NCBI RefSeq assembly: GCF_018408705.1
Contig: NZ_AP023420.1
Location: forward strand, 1,488,001 to 1,552,000
Source: Pusillibacter faecalis
GTDB taxonomy: Bacteria; Bacillota; Clostridia; Oscillospirales; Oscillospiraceae
Reading direction: 5' to 3'
Length of the DNA: 64,000 bases
Below the pieces are notes generated by a model. It did not search any database, was not told the origin of the DNA, and saw only the letters and a list, made by a program, of their open reading frames with translations. This document shows, piece after piece, positions 27,913-37,945 of the stretch. Numbering within the stretch: position 1 is the first letter of the stretch; each line of letters begins with the position of its first letter. A program made the translations under genes and the position numbers.

Positions 27913-29022
27913 ATGACGCTGACGGTGCCCTGTTTGTTTGGATTGGAATCCCTGGTGGCCGACGAGATGCGGCGGCTGAATCTCGGAGGCGTCCGGGCGG
28001 AGAACGGAAGGGTCCACTGCGAGGGGACGATGGCGGACATCGCCCGGCTGAACATCAATCTCCGGTGCGGGGCCCGGGTGCTGATGGAGCTGGGCTCCTT
28101 TCCGGCCCCGGACTTTGAATCCCTCTTCCAGGGCGTGGCGGCCCTCCCCTGGGAGGACTTCATCCCCTCTGACGGGGAGTTCCCCGTGAAGGGCTACTCC
28201 TTAAACTCCAAGCTCCACTCCGTTCCCGCCTGCCAGGCGATTGTGAAAAAAGCGGCGGCGCAGCGGCTGGGCCGGGCCTATGGCCGGGAGACGCTGCCGG
28301 AGACCGGGCGGCGGTATCAGATTCAGTTCGCCATCATCAAGGACACCGCGGCGCTCTACCTGGACACCTCCGGCGAGGGGCTCTACAAGCGGGGCTACCG
28401 GGCCCAGAATCTGGGCGCGCCGCTGCGGGAAACCCTGGCGGCGGCGCTGGTGCTGCTCTCCCGCTACCGGGGGAGGGATGCGTTCTGCGACCCCTTCTGC
28501 GGCTCCGGCACGATCCCCATCGAGGCGGCCCTCATCGCCAAGAACCGGGCTCCCGGCCTGGAGAGGAGCTTTGCCGCCCAGAAGTGGAAAACCATGCCTG
28601 GAACACTCTGGCTGGACGCGGCGGAGGAGGCGATGGACAAGGAGTTCCACGGCAGCTACGACATCTGGGGCGGAGACATCGACCCCGCCGCCGTGGAATT
28701 GAGCCGCCACAACGCGGCCCTGGCGGGGGTGGAGGACTGCGTGCGCTTCGAGGTGGCGGACGCCGGGAAGTTTCACCGGGAGAGCGCGTATGGCCAGCTG
28801 GTGACAAACCCGCCCTATGGCGAGCGGCTTTTGGAAAAAACGGAGGCAGAGGCCCTCTACCGCCGCTTCGGGGCCGCTGCGCGGACCCTGCCGCCGGGGT
28901 GGAGAGTCGTGGTCCTCTCCTCCCACACGGAATTTGAGCGGGCCTTCGGCCGCCCGGCGGATAAAAAGCGCAAGCTCTACAACGGCATGCTCAAGTGCGA
29001 CGCGTTTTTGTACGGGCGCTGA
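27913..29022 (+). CDS. THUMP-domain class I RNA methyltransferase (RlmL/YpsC type)
   Basis: This 369-residue protein starts with a THUMP domain (about 50-150) and continues with a Rossmann methyltransferase domain. That domain has the SAM motif DPFCGSGTIPIEAALIA and the amino-methyltransferase motif TNPPYGERL (NPPY). The length and architecture match the Firmicute relatives of RlmL that make N2-methylguanosine in 23S rRNA. AAGGAGGGG precedes the ATG. The lipid kinase follows at 31 bases. Confidence 0.9.
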   Translation: MTLTVPCLFGLESLVADEMRRLNLGGVRAENGRVHCEGTMADIARLNINLRCGARVLMELGSFPAPDFESLFQGVAALPWEDFIPSDGEFPVKGYSLNSKLHSVPACQAIVKKAAAQRLGRAYGRETLPETGRRYQIQFAIIKDTAALYLDTSGEGLYKRGYRAQNLGAPLRETLAAALVLLSRYRGRDAFCDPFCGSGTIPIEAALIAKNRAPGLERSFAAQKWKTMPGTLWLDAAEEAMDKEFHGSYDIWGGDIDPAAVELSRHNAALAGVEDCVRFEVADAGKFHRESAYGQLVTNPPYGERLLEKTEAEALYRRFGAAARTLPPGWRVVVLSSHTEFERAFGRPADKKRKLYNGMLKCDAFLYGR

Positions 29023-29053
29023 CCGCGGGGACGAACATCAAGGAGGGAGCGCC

Positions 29054-29980
29054 ATGCGCCATGTATGGATCATCAACCCCCACGCAGGCAAGCGGGACCA
29101 GACCGCCCGGATGTACGCCATGGCGGACGCGCTGCGCCGGCGGCACGGCCTGGAGTGCCAGTGCCTGCTGACCGACCGCCCCGGCGGGGCCGGGGAGATG
29201 GCCCGGCGCCTGGCCGAGAGCGGCGGCGCGGTGCGGATCTACGCCTGCGGCGGCGACGGCACCATCCATGAGGTGGCGGGCGGAATTGCGGGCTTTGACA
29301 ACGCGGCGATGACCTCGATTCCAGCCGGCACGGGGAATGACTTTTTGAAGAATTTCGGCCCGGACGCGGAGAAGTTCTCCGATGCGGAGAACCTCTGGGA
29401 CGGACCGGAGTTCCCCCTGGACCTGATCGAGTGCAACGGCCGGTACTGCCTCACCATCGCCTGCAACGGGATTGACGCTCAGGTGGCGGACAGCGTCCAC
29501 CGGATCACCGACGCCTCCCCTCTCAGAGGCCGGGGGAGCTATCTTGCGTCGGTGGCGGTCAATTTCCTCTTCCGCGATCTGGGCCACCGGTGGACGGTCT
29601 GGCTGGACGGCAGGGCGGTGGAGGGGGAATTCGCTCTGGTGTCCATGTGTAACGGGCGGTACTATGGCGGCGGCTCTATGCCGGTGCCGGAGGCCCGGAT
29701 GGATGACGGCGTCCTCCACACCATTCTAGTCCGAAAGGTTGGAAGGGTGGCCTTTGCCAAGCTCTTTGCGGCCTATTCCGCCGGGGAGTCCTGGAAATTT
29801 CCCCAGATTGCCCGGGTGGTGACGGCCAGGGAGGTCCGCATCCGCTCCCACGGGGAGGAGATCGTCACCTGCCTGGACGGAGAGTGCTTCCGCAGCGGCG
29901 AGGTCACGATGCGCCTTGCGGAGAAGCGGGTGCGCTTCTTCGGCCCCCGGGGGTGCAGCCCCAACGCCACGGCCCGCTGA
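29054..29980 (+). CDS. Diacylglycerol kinase-family lipid kinase
   Basis: This 308-residue protein shows INPHAGK near the N-terminus, the nucleotide-binding GGDGTIHEVAGGI (about residues 75-87) and PAGTGNDFLKNFG, followed by the all-beta C-terminal domain with CNGRYYGGGS. It belongs to the DagK/YegS family, which phosphorylates diacylglycerol, sphingosine-like lipids or related diol lipids. AGGAGGG precedes the ATG. It may be cotranscribed with the methyltransferase. Confidence 0.88.
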   Translation: MRHVWIINPHAGKRDQTARMYAMADALRRRHGLECQCLLTDRPGGAGEMARRLAESGGAVRIYACGGDGTIHEVAGGIAGFDNAAMTSIPAGTGNDFLKNFGPDAEKFSDAENLWDGPEFPLDLIECNGRYCLTIACNGIDAQVADSVHRITDASPLRGRGSYLASVAVNFLFRDLGHRWTVWLDGRAVEGEFALVSMCNGRYYGGGSMPVPEARMDDGVLHTILVRKVGRVAFAKLFAAYSAGESWKFPQIARVVTAREVRIRSHGEEIVTCLDGECFRSGEVTMRLAEKRVRFFGPRGCSPNATAR

Positions 29981-30075
29981 GGCCGCGCCCGGCAGGGGCG
30001 GCGCTTTTTTGGAAAGCGGGGGACTCCGCGTTGGCGGAGTTTTTGCAAATTCACAAAATCTTCATAGATACCCCC

Positions 30076-30138
30076 TTTACAAATGGAAAACATTGCGCTA
30101 TGATAACAGCGTTAGCACTCGAGAAAGAAGAGTGCTAA
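30076..30138 (+). promoter_or_regulatory. groESL promoter with CIRCE operator
   Basis: TTTACA (30076-30081) and TATGAT (30099-30104) lie 17 bases apart. Directly downstream is a perfect CIRCE element, TTAGCACTC-N9-GAGTGCTAA (30112-30138), the binding site of the heat-shock repressor HrcA. Chaperonin expression should therefore rise on heat or misfolding stress. Confidence 0.95.
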
Positions 30139-30188
30139 CGCTGAATTTGTTTTTCATGGAAATGAAATATGATAAGGAGGAACCCAGC

Positions 30189-30473
30189 ATGAAACTTACA
30201 CCTCTTGCGGACCGCGTCATTTTGAAGATGGTCGAGACCGAGGAGACCACCAAGGGCGGCATCATCCTCACTGGCAGCGCCAAGGAAAAGCCCTCCGTGG
30301 CGGAGGTCATCTCCGTAGGCCCCGGCGGAAATGTGGACGGCAAGGACATTGTGATGACTGTGAAGGTGGGCGACAAGGTGATCACCAGCCAGTACGCCGG
30401 CACAAAGGTGACGTTGGAGGACGTGGAATACGTGGTCGTCCGCCAGAACGACATTCTGGCCATCGTGGAATGA
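30189..30473 (+). CDS. groES: Co-chaperonin GroES
   Basis: This 94-residue heptameric lid of the chaperonin shows the usual start KLTPLADRVILK, the mobile loop with TTKGGIIL (about 20-30) and the C-terminal VVRQNDILAIVE. AAGGAGG precedes the ATG by seven bases. It is under CIRCE control and separated from groEL by 272 bases filled with short palindromes, an unusually long and structured gap for this operon. Confidence 0.97.
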   Translation: MKLTPLADRVILKMVETEETTKGGIILTGSAKEKPSVAEVISVGPGGNVDGKDIVMTVKVGDKVITSQYAGTKVTLEDVEYVVVRQNDILAIVE

Positions 30474-30489
30474 CCTTCGGTCTTAAAGA

Positions 30490-30688
30490 GGGGACCGCGT
30501 CCCCCCTTTAGATTCCCCCTCACCAGTCTGCGGACTGGTGAACGCCGCCCCCGGCGGCTGGGTCGTGGAATTTTCGGCAGGCGCATGTCCTGCCGAAAAT
30601 GATGGAAGATCTTTGATTTGCCAAAGGCAAATCAACCGGGAAAAACCTGGGTTTTTCCCTGGCCCCTTTTCCTGGCGCCTGCGGGCGC
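30490..30688. repeat. Array of six short perfect palindromes between groES and groEL
   Basis: Consecutive inverted repeats are: GGGGAC/GTCCCC (30490-30504), CACCAGTC/GACTGGTG (30521-30540), GCCGCC/GGCGGC (30544-30558), ATTTTCGGCAGG/CCTGCCGAAAAT (30570-30600), TTGATTTGCC/GGCAAATCAA (30613-30635) and GGGAAAAACC/GGTTTTTCCC (30638-30659). A weaker GCGCC/GGCGC follows (30675-30688). Each is a different sequence, so this is not a simple tandem repeat but a mosaic of hairpin units. The first may act as a weak terminator behind groES. Confidence 0.8.
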
Positions 30689-30739
30689 GGGTTTCCGGGG
30701 CGCTTGTTCAATGTAAATTCATCTTCTGTTTGGAGGTAA

Positions 30740-32413
<1,674 letters not shown>

Positions 32414-32441
32414 CGTGGGGACTCGGGCGAACTCAGGGGGC

Positions 32442-32534
32442 CCCCGCAAAATCGAAGATTTTGTGGGGAAAGGAGGAGCGGCGGAATGAGTAAGCCCCGC
32501 CGCGGGCGGCGGGGCGCGGGATACGGAGCCCGCG
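32442..32534. repeat. Palindrome cluster between the two 87-bp repeats
   Basis: Three stems occur in the 133-bp spacer: CCCCGCAAAATC/GATTTTGTGGGG (32442-32468), GCCCCGCCGC/GCGGCGGGGC (32494-32515) and CGCGGG/CCCGCG (32515-32534). The style matches the groES-groEL array. Confidence 0.75.
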
Positions 32535-32546
32535 ACAACGCAGCCT

Positions 32547-32633
32547 CCGGCTCCGGCCCCGGCAGCTCCCGACATGGGTGGGATGTATTGATAAATGCCT
32601 CAAGCCCCCGGCCATCAGGCCGGGGGCTTTTCC
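32547..32633 (+). repeat. Second copy of the 87-bp direct repeat
   Basis: This is an exact copy of the groEL 3' end with stop codon and terminator, detached from any reading frame. The repeat pair with a palindrome-rich insert between suggests either insertion of a palindromic element with duplication of the flank, or a slippage or recombination event. Confidence 0.95.
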
Positions 32634-32639
32634 GAATTC

Positions 32640-33200
32640 TCACTCTGCCGCCTTCTCCCGGAACAGCCGCCGCAGGGCAAACATGGCCGCCATGATGCAA
32701 AGGCCCACAATCAAAGAGGCTCCGGCGAACGCGTAGAGGACCGGTTCCACTTCCAGCCATTCCGAGGCATAGAGGAGGCAGGTGGTCAGCGTCAAAAGAA
32801 CCGTCTGCACCGTCCGCCACTGACGGATGCGCTGGTCTACCCCCGCCTCCGGCGGCTGGTGGACGGACGCCAGCTCCGCGCAGTCTGTGAGGAATTGGAA
32901 GTGGAAATAGATACCCGCCACGGCGATCAACAGGTCCAGCGGGAGGAAGAGGCCGTCCACGCTCCGCCCCGCCCAGGACAGCAGCCAGTCCGCACCGTTC
33001 CACGCCGCCAGCGCAATCCCCAGGGGCCGCAGCAGCAGGAAATCCCGCTGCTCCCCGCGGAGCTTTCCAATGGCGGAGAGAAACAGCAGATAGGCCGCCC
33101 AGTCCGGCAGGACGTTAAGGGGACCGAGGTTGACGTCGAAATAGAGAAAGAAATATCCCCAGGCGGCGTGGGACACGCCCTGGTACAAGGTCTGCGTCAT
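32640..33200 (-). CDS. Hypothetical multi-spanning membrane protein
   Basis: This 186-residue protein has about five hydrophobic segments (around residues 12-27, 33-45, 57-72, 80-100, 130-175) and a short charged C-terminus (RRLFREKAAE). No family was recognised. Its start overlaps the stop of the M56 peptidase gene by four bases, so it is translated with the blaR-like/blaI-like pair and may be part of the same sensory system. Alternatives such as a simple membrane stress protein cannot be excluded. Confidence 0.7.
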   Translation of the reverse strand: MTQTLYQGVSHAAWGYFFLYFDVNLGPLNVLPDWAAYLLFLSAIGKLRGEQRDFLLLRPLGIALAAWNGADWLLSWAGRSVDGLFLPLDLLIAVAGIYFHFQFLTDCAELASVHQPPEAGVDQRIRQWRTVQTVLLTLTTCLLYASEWLEVEPVLYAFAGASLIVGLCIMAAMFALRRLFREKAAE

Positions 33201-35161
33201 TGCGGTCCTCCTTCCACCGGCAGAAGCGTCAGCTCCGCCGCCAGGACGTCGTTGAGATAGAGGTCCGCGGCGTAGGCCCCCGGCAGGGAGAACGGAAAGC
33301 CGCCGCCGGAACCGCCCCCGCCCAGGCGGACCGTGGGCCCCCAGCCCTCCTCCAGGGTGCGGGAGGACCAGGCGCTGCCGTCTGTGCTGGAGCCGCCGCC
33401 GTCCGGATGCTCTGGATTCTGGAGCGTCGGCCGCTCCTCCCCTTCGCCCATGGGCGCGTAGCTGACCCCAATCCGGGAGAGGGCGGACTCCTCGTCCGCG
33501 CCGCCCAGGCAGGCGGCGTGGAGAAGATAGCTCTCCCGCAGGATGTCAAAGTTCGCCCCGGGCCGGGGCGCCAGGTCCAGGGAGGTCTGAGGGCCTAAAA
33601 ACCAGCTTCCATCGGTTTCCACCGTCACGGTGGAGTCCACGGAGCAGCTGGTTTGCAGCAGCACGGCAACCTGAAAGCCCGCGCCAGTACCCTGGTAGCG
33701 CCAGGCCGGCAGATCCTCACAGCCCCAGTCCCAGCCGCCGCTCTGGGTCTCCACGGCCCGAAACGCCTCCAGGGGAGTCACCACCCAGCGCCGGCCTTCC
33801 CGCTCCGCCTGGACGCTCTGGACGGCCAGGTACCAGGTGTTTTCCTCTGCCGGCCGGCCCTCCGGCGGGTAGTTCAGCTCCACCACCAGCAGGGCCTCCC
33901 ACACGTCCGCTTCCGTCTCCACCAGATTGTAGTACACATAGCCCCGCTGCTCGTTGGGCCAGGCGGGAAGACCGGAGTTCCACTCTTTGTTGGGCCAGCC
34001 GCTGCGCTTGGCCGTCAACTGAAGAGACTGAGCCAGGGGCTGCTGCTGGGAGAGGGGCGCGCACATGGCGCGGTAGACGCCGTTTTGCGCCAGGACCGCC
34101 TTGGCGTAGGCGTCCAGGGCCCCGGCATAGGTGGTGCAGTACGTGGTCCGGGCGGAGGCCATGGCAACATCCACCGCCTGTTCAGAACTGCCAAGGCCGC
34201 CCGTGTAAACCGCCTGGGCGCGCTGCCCCAGCAGCAGCGGCAGCGCCAGCACCACCGTCACGCACACGGAGGCCAGCGCCATCCCCGCGGGGTATTTTTT
34301 GAACCGGGCAATGGCCTCAATCCGGCGCCGGATGTTCCTGCCTCCATTGGCCATGGACGAGGTGCCGGGAGCCCGGGCATAGACTTCATCAGCCATGGAG
34401 AGCAGAATCCGGCCGTATTCTCGCCGCTCCTCCCCCTCCAGCCGCTCCAGCACCCGCTGGTCGCACAGGGCTTCCAGGTCGTTGCCGGCCTGGTTTGCGC
34501 AGTACCATAACAGCGGGTTGCACCAGTGAACGCACCGGGCAAGGCAGAGAACAAGCCCCCAGAGGACATCCCGGTATTGGAGATGCAGCAGCTCGTGGAG
34601 CAGCACCTTCTCGTCCGTCTCCCCGGCGGGCAGGGCCAGCACTGGGTGAACAAGGCCGCAGATGAAGGCGGAGGAGAGGCCCGGCACCTCTACGGCGGGA
34701 CAGGCCGTGAGGCCGTACCGCTCCGCCGCGGCGGCAATCTGGGCGGTACGCGCCTCCCCCGCCGGCTGGCCCCGGCGCAGCGCCGCCCGCAGGCGGATAT
34801 AGGAGACGAGATAGCGTCCCAGCAGCGCCAGAACCCCTGCGAGATAGAGGAGGTACAGCCAGTCTGCCCAGGTCCGGGGAGCTGCCGCGGGCGGCAGCGG
34901 AATGGGGGCGGATACCGCCGTCAGGGTGTACGTCCCGGTGAGCAGAGTTTTGGCCGTCTCCACCAGCCAGGGCCAGTTGATAAGGACGTACCGCCCGCCC
35001 CAGCCCGCCGGTACCAGCAGCACCAGCCCCAGCACGCCCCAGGCGGCGGCCTGCCACCGGGGGGAGAGCTTGTCCCGGAACACGGCCTTCACCGCCAGCA
35101 GCAGCGCCGCCGCACCGGAGACTGTCAGAGTTTGCAGCAAAAAGCCCCAGAGATCGGTCAC
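33197..35161 (-). CDS. M56-family (BlaR1/MecR1-like) sensor metallopeptidase
   Basis: This 654-residue protein has an N-terminal membrane part with several helices, and the zinc motif HELLH followed by Gln, Tyr and Arg at about residues 190-195. Two further helices (CLARCVHWCNPLLWYC; ASVCVTVVLALPLLL) are followed by a long outer domain of about 330 residues with no recognised penicillin-binding motif. In characterised relatives an outer signal activates the zinc site, which inactivates the BlaI repressor. It lies three bases behind the BlaI-like gene. The signal here is probably not a beta-lactam, since no lactamase gene is nearby. Confidence 0.85.
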   Translation of the reverse strand: MTDLWGFLLQTLTVSGAAALLLAVKAVFRDKLSPRWQAAAWGVLGLVLLVPAGWGGRYVLINWPWLVETAKTLLTGTYTLTAVSAPIPLPPAAAPRTWADWLYLLYLAGVLALLGRYLVSYIRLRAALRRGQPAGEARTAQIAAAAERYGLTACPAVEVPGLSSAFICGLVHPVLALPAGETDEKVLLHELLHLQYRDVLWGLVLCLARCVHWCNPLLWYCANQAGNDLEALCDQRVLERLEGEERREYGRILLSMADEVYARAPGTSSMANGGRNIRRRIEAIARFKKYPAGMALASVCVTVVLALPLLLGQRAQAVYTGGLGSSEQAVDVAMASARTTYCTTYAGALDAYAKAVLAQNGVYRAMCAPLSQQQPLAQSLQLTAKRSGWPNKEWNSGLPAWPNEQRGYVYYNLVETEADVWEALLVVELNYPPEGRPAEENTWYLAVQSVQAEREGRRWVVTPLEAFRAVETQSGGWDWGCEDLPAWRYQGTGAGFQVAVLLQTSCSVDSTVTVETDGSWFLGPQTSLDLAPRPGANFDILRESYLLHAACLGGADEESALSRIGVSYAPMGEGEERPTLQNPEHPDGGGSSTDGSAWSSRTLEEGWGPTVRLGGGGSGGGFPFSLPGAYAADLYLNDVLAAELTLLPVEGGPQ

Positions 35162-35164
35162 GGT

Positions 35165-35524
35165 CTACACCTCCATCTCGTCCAGCAGCCGCCGCAGCTC
35201 TTCCCGTTCCTGGGGGGAGATCGGCTCCTCCTTCAAAAAAGCGGATACCAGGTCCCCGGCGGAGCCTTGGTATACCCGCCGGAGGAAGCTCTGCCGCTCC
35301 TGCCGCTGGCAGTCCTGCCGGTCTAAGGCCGCCTGGTAGCGGTGGGGGGAAACCGTTTTATCAATGGCAACCAGCCCCTTGGCCTCCATCCGGGTGAGAT
35401 AGGTCAGCACGGTGTTCCGGCTCCACCCGGTCTTTGGCCGCAGGGTCTGCGTCAGGCTGCCCAGCGCCGCGCCGCCGGAGTCCCACAGGGCGGTCAGCAC
35501 CGTCCATTCCCGGTCTGAGAGCAT
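35165..35524 (-). CDS. BlaI/MecI/CopY-family repressor
   Basis: This 119-residue protein has a winged-helix start, LSDREWTVLTALWDSGGAAL, and the WSRNTVLTYLTRMEAKGLV recognition region typical of BlaI. A C-terminal dimerisation half ends EREELRRLLDEME. The ATG at 35524 is preferred because AGGAGGT lies eight bases upstream. It should bind the TACA-N2-TGTA palindromes in its own promoter and be inactivated through the M56 protein. Confidence 0.9.
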   Translation of the reverse strand: MLSDREWTVLTALWDSGGAALGSLTQTLRPKTGWSRNTVLTYLTRMEAKGLVAIDKTVSPHRYQAALDRQDCQRQERQSFLRRVYQGSAGDLVSAFLKEEPISPQEREELRRLLDEMEV

Positions 35525-35535
35525 CAAGACCACCT

Positions 35536-35590
35536 CCTACAAGTGTCGTATCATCATCTCTATCCTACAGATGTAGGAGGTGAATGTCAA
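35536..35590 (-). promoter_or_regulatory. Promoter and two BlaI-type operators
   Basis: On the minus strand TTGACA (35585-35590) and TAGGAT (35562-35567) are 17 bases apart. The perfect palindrome CCTACAGATGTAGG (35564-35577) covers the -10 element. A partial copy, CCTACAAGTGTCG (35536-35548), lies next to the ribosome-binding site. This is the TACA/TGTA pattern bound by BlaI/MecI repressors. Confidence 0.85.
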
Positions 35591-35649
35591 GAGGACTTCG
35601 CGGGACGGAGGGGATTTTAAAATTTCCCAACAAAAATTTGGAGAAAGAC

Positions 35650-35679
35650 TTGACAAAAGGCGGACTGATCTGATATAGT
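35650..35679 (+). promoter_or_regulatory. Promoter of the tRNA cluster
   Basis: A perfect TTGACA (35650-35655) and TATAGT (35674-35679) are separated by 18 bases, 29 bases before the first tRNA. Confidence 0.75.
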
Positions 35680-35707
35680 AATTCGTGCCCATCGAGGCGC
35701 TTCCAAT

Positions 35708-35784
35708 GGCGGCATAGCTCAGTTGGCTAGAGCATGCGGTTCATACCCGCAGTGTCCCCGGTTCAAATCCAGGTGCCGCTACCA
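35708..35784 (+). tRNA. tRNA-Met (CAT), elongator type
   Basis: This 77-base cloverleaf includes the encoded CCA. The acceptor arm is GGCGGCA with TGCCGCT, the anticodon loop is TTCATAC and the T loop is GTTCAAATC. It starts with a paired G rather than the mismatch of initiator tRNA, so it is read as an elongator. Confidence 0.93.
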
Positions 35785-35835
35785 CTTCCGCCTGGGACGT
35801 ATCGCGTGGTGCGTCCCGGGTCGCAGAAATTCAAT

Positions 35836-35910
35836 GGCCCGTTGGTCAAGTGGTTAAGACACGGCCCTTTCACGGCTGTAACATGGGTTCGAATCCCGTA
35901 CGGGTCACCA
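35836..35910 (+). tRNA. tRNA-Glu (TTC)
   Basis: This 75-base cloverleaf includes CCA. The acceptor is GGCCCGT/ACGGGTC, the anticodon TTC sits in the loop of CGGCCCTTTCACGGCTG, and the T arm is GGGTTCGAATCCC. Confidence 0.93.
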
Positions 35911-35967
35911 TCCCATAGGACGCCGGTATGCGCGGCGTCTTATGGGAGAACAAGAGAATATCGAAAT

Positions 35968-36044
35968 GGAGGCTTAGCTCAGCTGGTTAGAGCGCCTGCT
36001 TCACACGCAGGAGGTCACTGGTTCGAGTCCAGTAGTCTCCACCA
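35968..36044 (+). tRNA. tRNA-Val (CAC), integration target
   Basis: This 77-base cloverleaf includes CCA. The acceptor is GGAGGCT/AGTCTCC and the anticodon stem CCTGC/GCAGG has loop TTCACAC. Its 3' half from the anticodon loop onward is repeated at 60807, which marks it as the attachment site of an integrated element. Confidence 0.94.
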
Positions 36045-36088
36045 AACAGTTCCTGATTTCTTGCGAAATCAGGAACTGTTCTTTTGCT
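35999..36088 (+). repeat. Left attachment repeat (attL): 3' half of tRNA-Val plus its terminator
   Basis: This is identical over 62 bases (35999-36060) to 60807-60868, and after a four-base loop over another 24 bases. It contains the terminator stem AACAGTTCCTGATTTC/GAAATCAGGAACTGTT (36046-36080) followed by CTTTT. Confidence 0.92.
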
Positions 36089-36178
36089 TTGCGGTTAAAA
36101 AGTTACGTCAAATTTTTCATTTTTTCGCTGACCAATACGAGACTTTATTAATAGTTCTGTTGTTTGAGCACTCAACAT

Positions 36179-37759
36179 TTAACTCTCGAATTCCTTTAAC
36201 ATCTCTTGTATTGGGGCCGTAATAGTCTTGCGCTCCTGGGAATACGCACCAGCAATTGCTCTAATAATATCTGCTCTGATACGCACTTCTGGCAGTCCAA
36301 TACGGCCGGAAATAAAATGGAATTCTGTGTGTGTAACACAGCCGCAAGCTTCCTCCGCAATTTGAGCAACATCTTCCTCTGTAGTGCCCCAAAGGACCGA
36401 TAACTCTTGGCATATAGCCGGAGTCACCCCGCTTAAAATCCATTTTTCAGGACAGGTTTCGCCCGGAAAATAACGCAGATGGCCGTCCAGCCAAGCATCA
36501 ATCTCATTCTCTTGCCATCCGTTGTATCGTTTTTCAAGAGCTCGCCTCACGGCCTCTTTGGCGCTACGGCGCTCTTTTGCCTTGTCTCCATCTAATATGG
36601 CAATGCAGCTGTAATCATTTTCCCTAAAATGTGCTGCAAGCTGGCGAAGAACTGCTTGGTCAGACCCAATCGGCACAATATGCACTCTGCGCCTTAGCGC
36701 TGACGGAAGAAATTCTTGGACGATATTTTCTCCCATCTGGTCTTCCACCAAAACAGTTATTTCTTTTGTTCCCTTTCCAGAAAGCTTTCCAGTTGCGTAT
36801 GCCGCAGATATTCCCGTTGTAATAACGGTCTTGTTGGGATAAGTTTCAATAAACTTTCTTCCTGCCGGCGGCAATGCATCAAGTATTGCTCCGGAATGCG
36901 TGGAACAAATGATCTGACAATGCCGTTCTTTGCAAATTTTTTTGAGTTCCTCAATAAAAGCCTTCTGTGCTTCTTCATGTAAACCAAGTTCAATCTCGTC
37001 AATGACTAAAAGTGCGCCCTCTCCTGCCGAAAACAATTCAATTAAAATGGTAAAAATGGCATTTTCGCCCGCACCCATATTAAAGCCCGAGTAATGATGC
37101 GCCTGACGATCCACAACAAAAAGTCTTCTCCGATCTACTGTTCGCAAGTCTAAAGAGGTATATTGTTTTCCCATTACTCTTCCGGCAACCTCTAAGATAT
37201 GCCGCTTGGTATTCTCGTCAATCGCTGTGGAACGGAATTTCCTGTAGTAGGAACACTCTGTCTTTCTCTCGCTGGGCGGGACAATTCTCTGAATACCCAG
37301 AAATACGACATTACGACTTAACCGTCTACTGTAATCGTTCCATTTTCCGCCGCGTCGCTTTTTCCGAATCTGGCTTCCCCGCGTATATCTCATTCCGGTT
37401 TTTGGACTCTTCCAATCGCCAAGAAATACATATTTGATCTCAATTCCTTCCAATTTCTCTTCATCATCTGTTGAGACGAAGAAATCTTTGAACGTATAGT
37501 ATGGCTTATTTCTATCCAGTGGTACATAACCGCCTGTGCGATTATGATAGGCGCAGCAGGCCAGTGCCAAAATCGTGGACTTTCCGCTCCCGTTTCTCCC
37601 CGCAATTGCGGTAATTGGATATTCGAACTCTATATGTACAGGATAAATACCCCTCATTTTTCCTGCCCGAAGATGTATCCCGCAAAGCGTACACGGCTTC
37701 AGATCGTTCTTAAACCATTCAGTGTTGTCTTTATCTAACTGTGAGTAACGATATGGCAT
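36179..37759 (-). CDS. OLD-family ATPase with C-terminal TOPRIM domain
   Basis: This 526-residue protein has an SMC/RecF-like ATPase half with Walker A GRNGSGKST (about residue 55), an ABC-type GAGENA segment, Walker B ALLVIDEIELGLHEE and the STHSG H-loop. A TOPRIM-like half follows with VLVEDQMGE and AILDGDKA, which would hold its acidic metal ligands. OLD proteins are nucleases often used against phage or in mobile elements. No UvrD-like partner (as in Gabija) or reverse transcriptase is adjacent, so it looks stand-alone. Its DNA is clearly AT-richer than the backbone, indicating transfer. The start follows GGAGGG. Confidence 0.8.
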   Translation of the reverse strand: MPYRYSQLDKDNTEWFKNDLKPCTLCGIHLRAGKMRGIYPVHIEFEYPITAIAGRNGSGKSTILALACCAYHNRTGGYVPLDRNKPYYTFKDFFVSTDDEEKLEGIEIKYVFLGDWKSPKTGMRYTRGSQIRKKRRGGKWNDYSRRLSRNVVFLGIQRIVPPSERKTECSYYRKFRSTAIDENTKRHILEVAGRVMGKQYTSLDLRTVDRRRLFVVDRQAHHYSGFNMGAGENAIFTILIELFSAGEGALLVIDEIELGLHEEAQKAFIEELKKICKERHCQIICSTHSGAILDALPPAGRKFIETYPNKTVITTGISAAYATGKLSGKGTKEITVLVEDQMGENIVQEFLPSALRRRVHIVPIGSDQAVLRQLAAHFRENDYSCIAILDGDKAKERRSAKEAVRRALEKRYNGWQENEIDAWLDGHLRYFPGETCPEKWILSGVTPAICQELSVLWGTTEEDVAQIAEEACGCVTHTEFHFISGRIGLPEVRIRADIIRAIAGAYSQERKTITAPIQEMLKEFES

Positions 37760-37945
37760 ATTATCCCTCCGCCTCAAGAAACTATATGTTATTCCACAAT
37801 ATACCATATTTTTCTACACTACTCAACTCATAATATCCGAGTTCGATGAAAGGCCCGTTGTAAAGCTCTCCTCACTTGTTTTTTTCGTACTCTTTCAATA
37901 TTGTAGAGATTTTGTTTTTTCAGGCTTATATCTCCCCGCATTATT

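Noticed and set aside
36179-37759. Gabija or retron defence system
   Set aside because: Only the OLD-type protein is present; no UvrD-like helicase, reverse transcriptase or retron RNA lies beside it.
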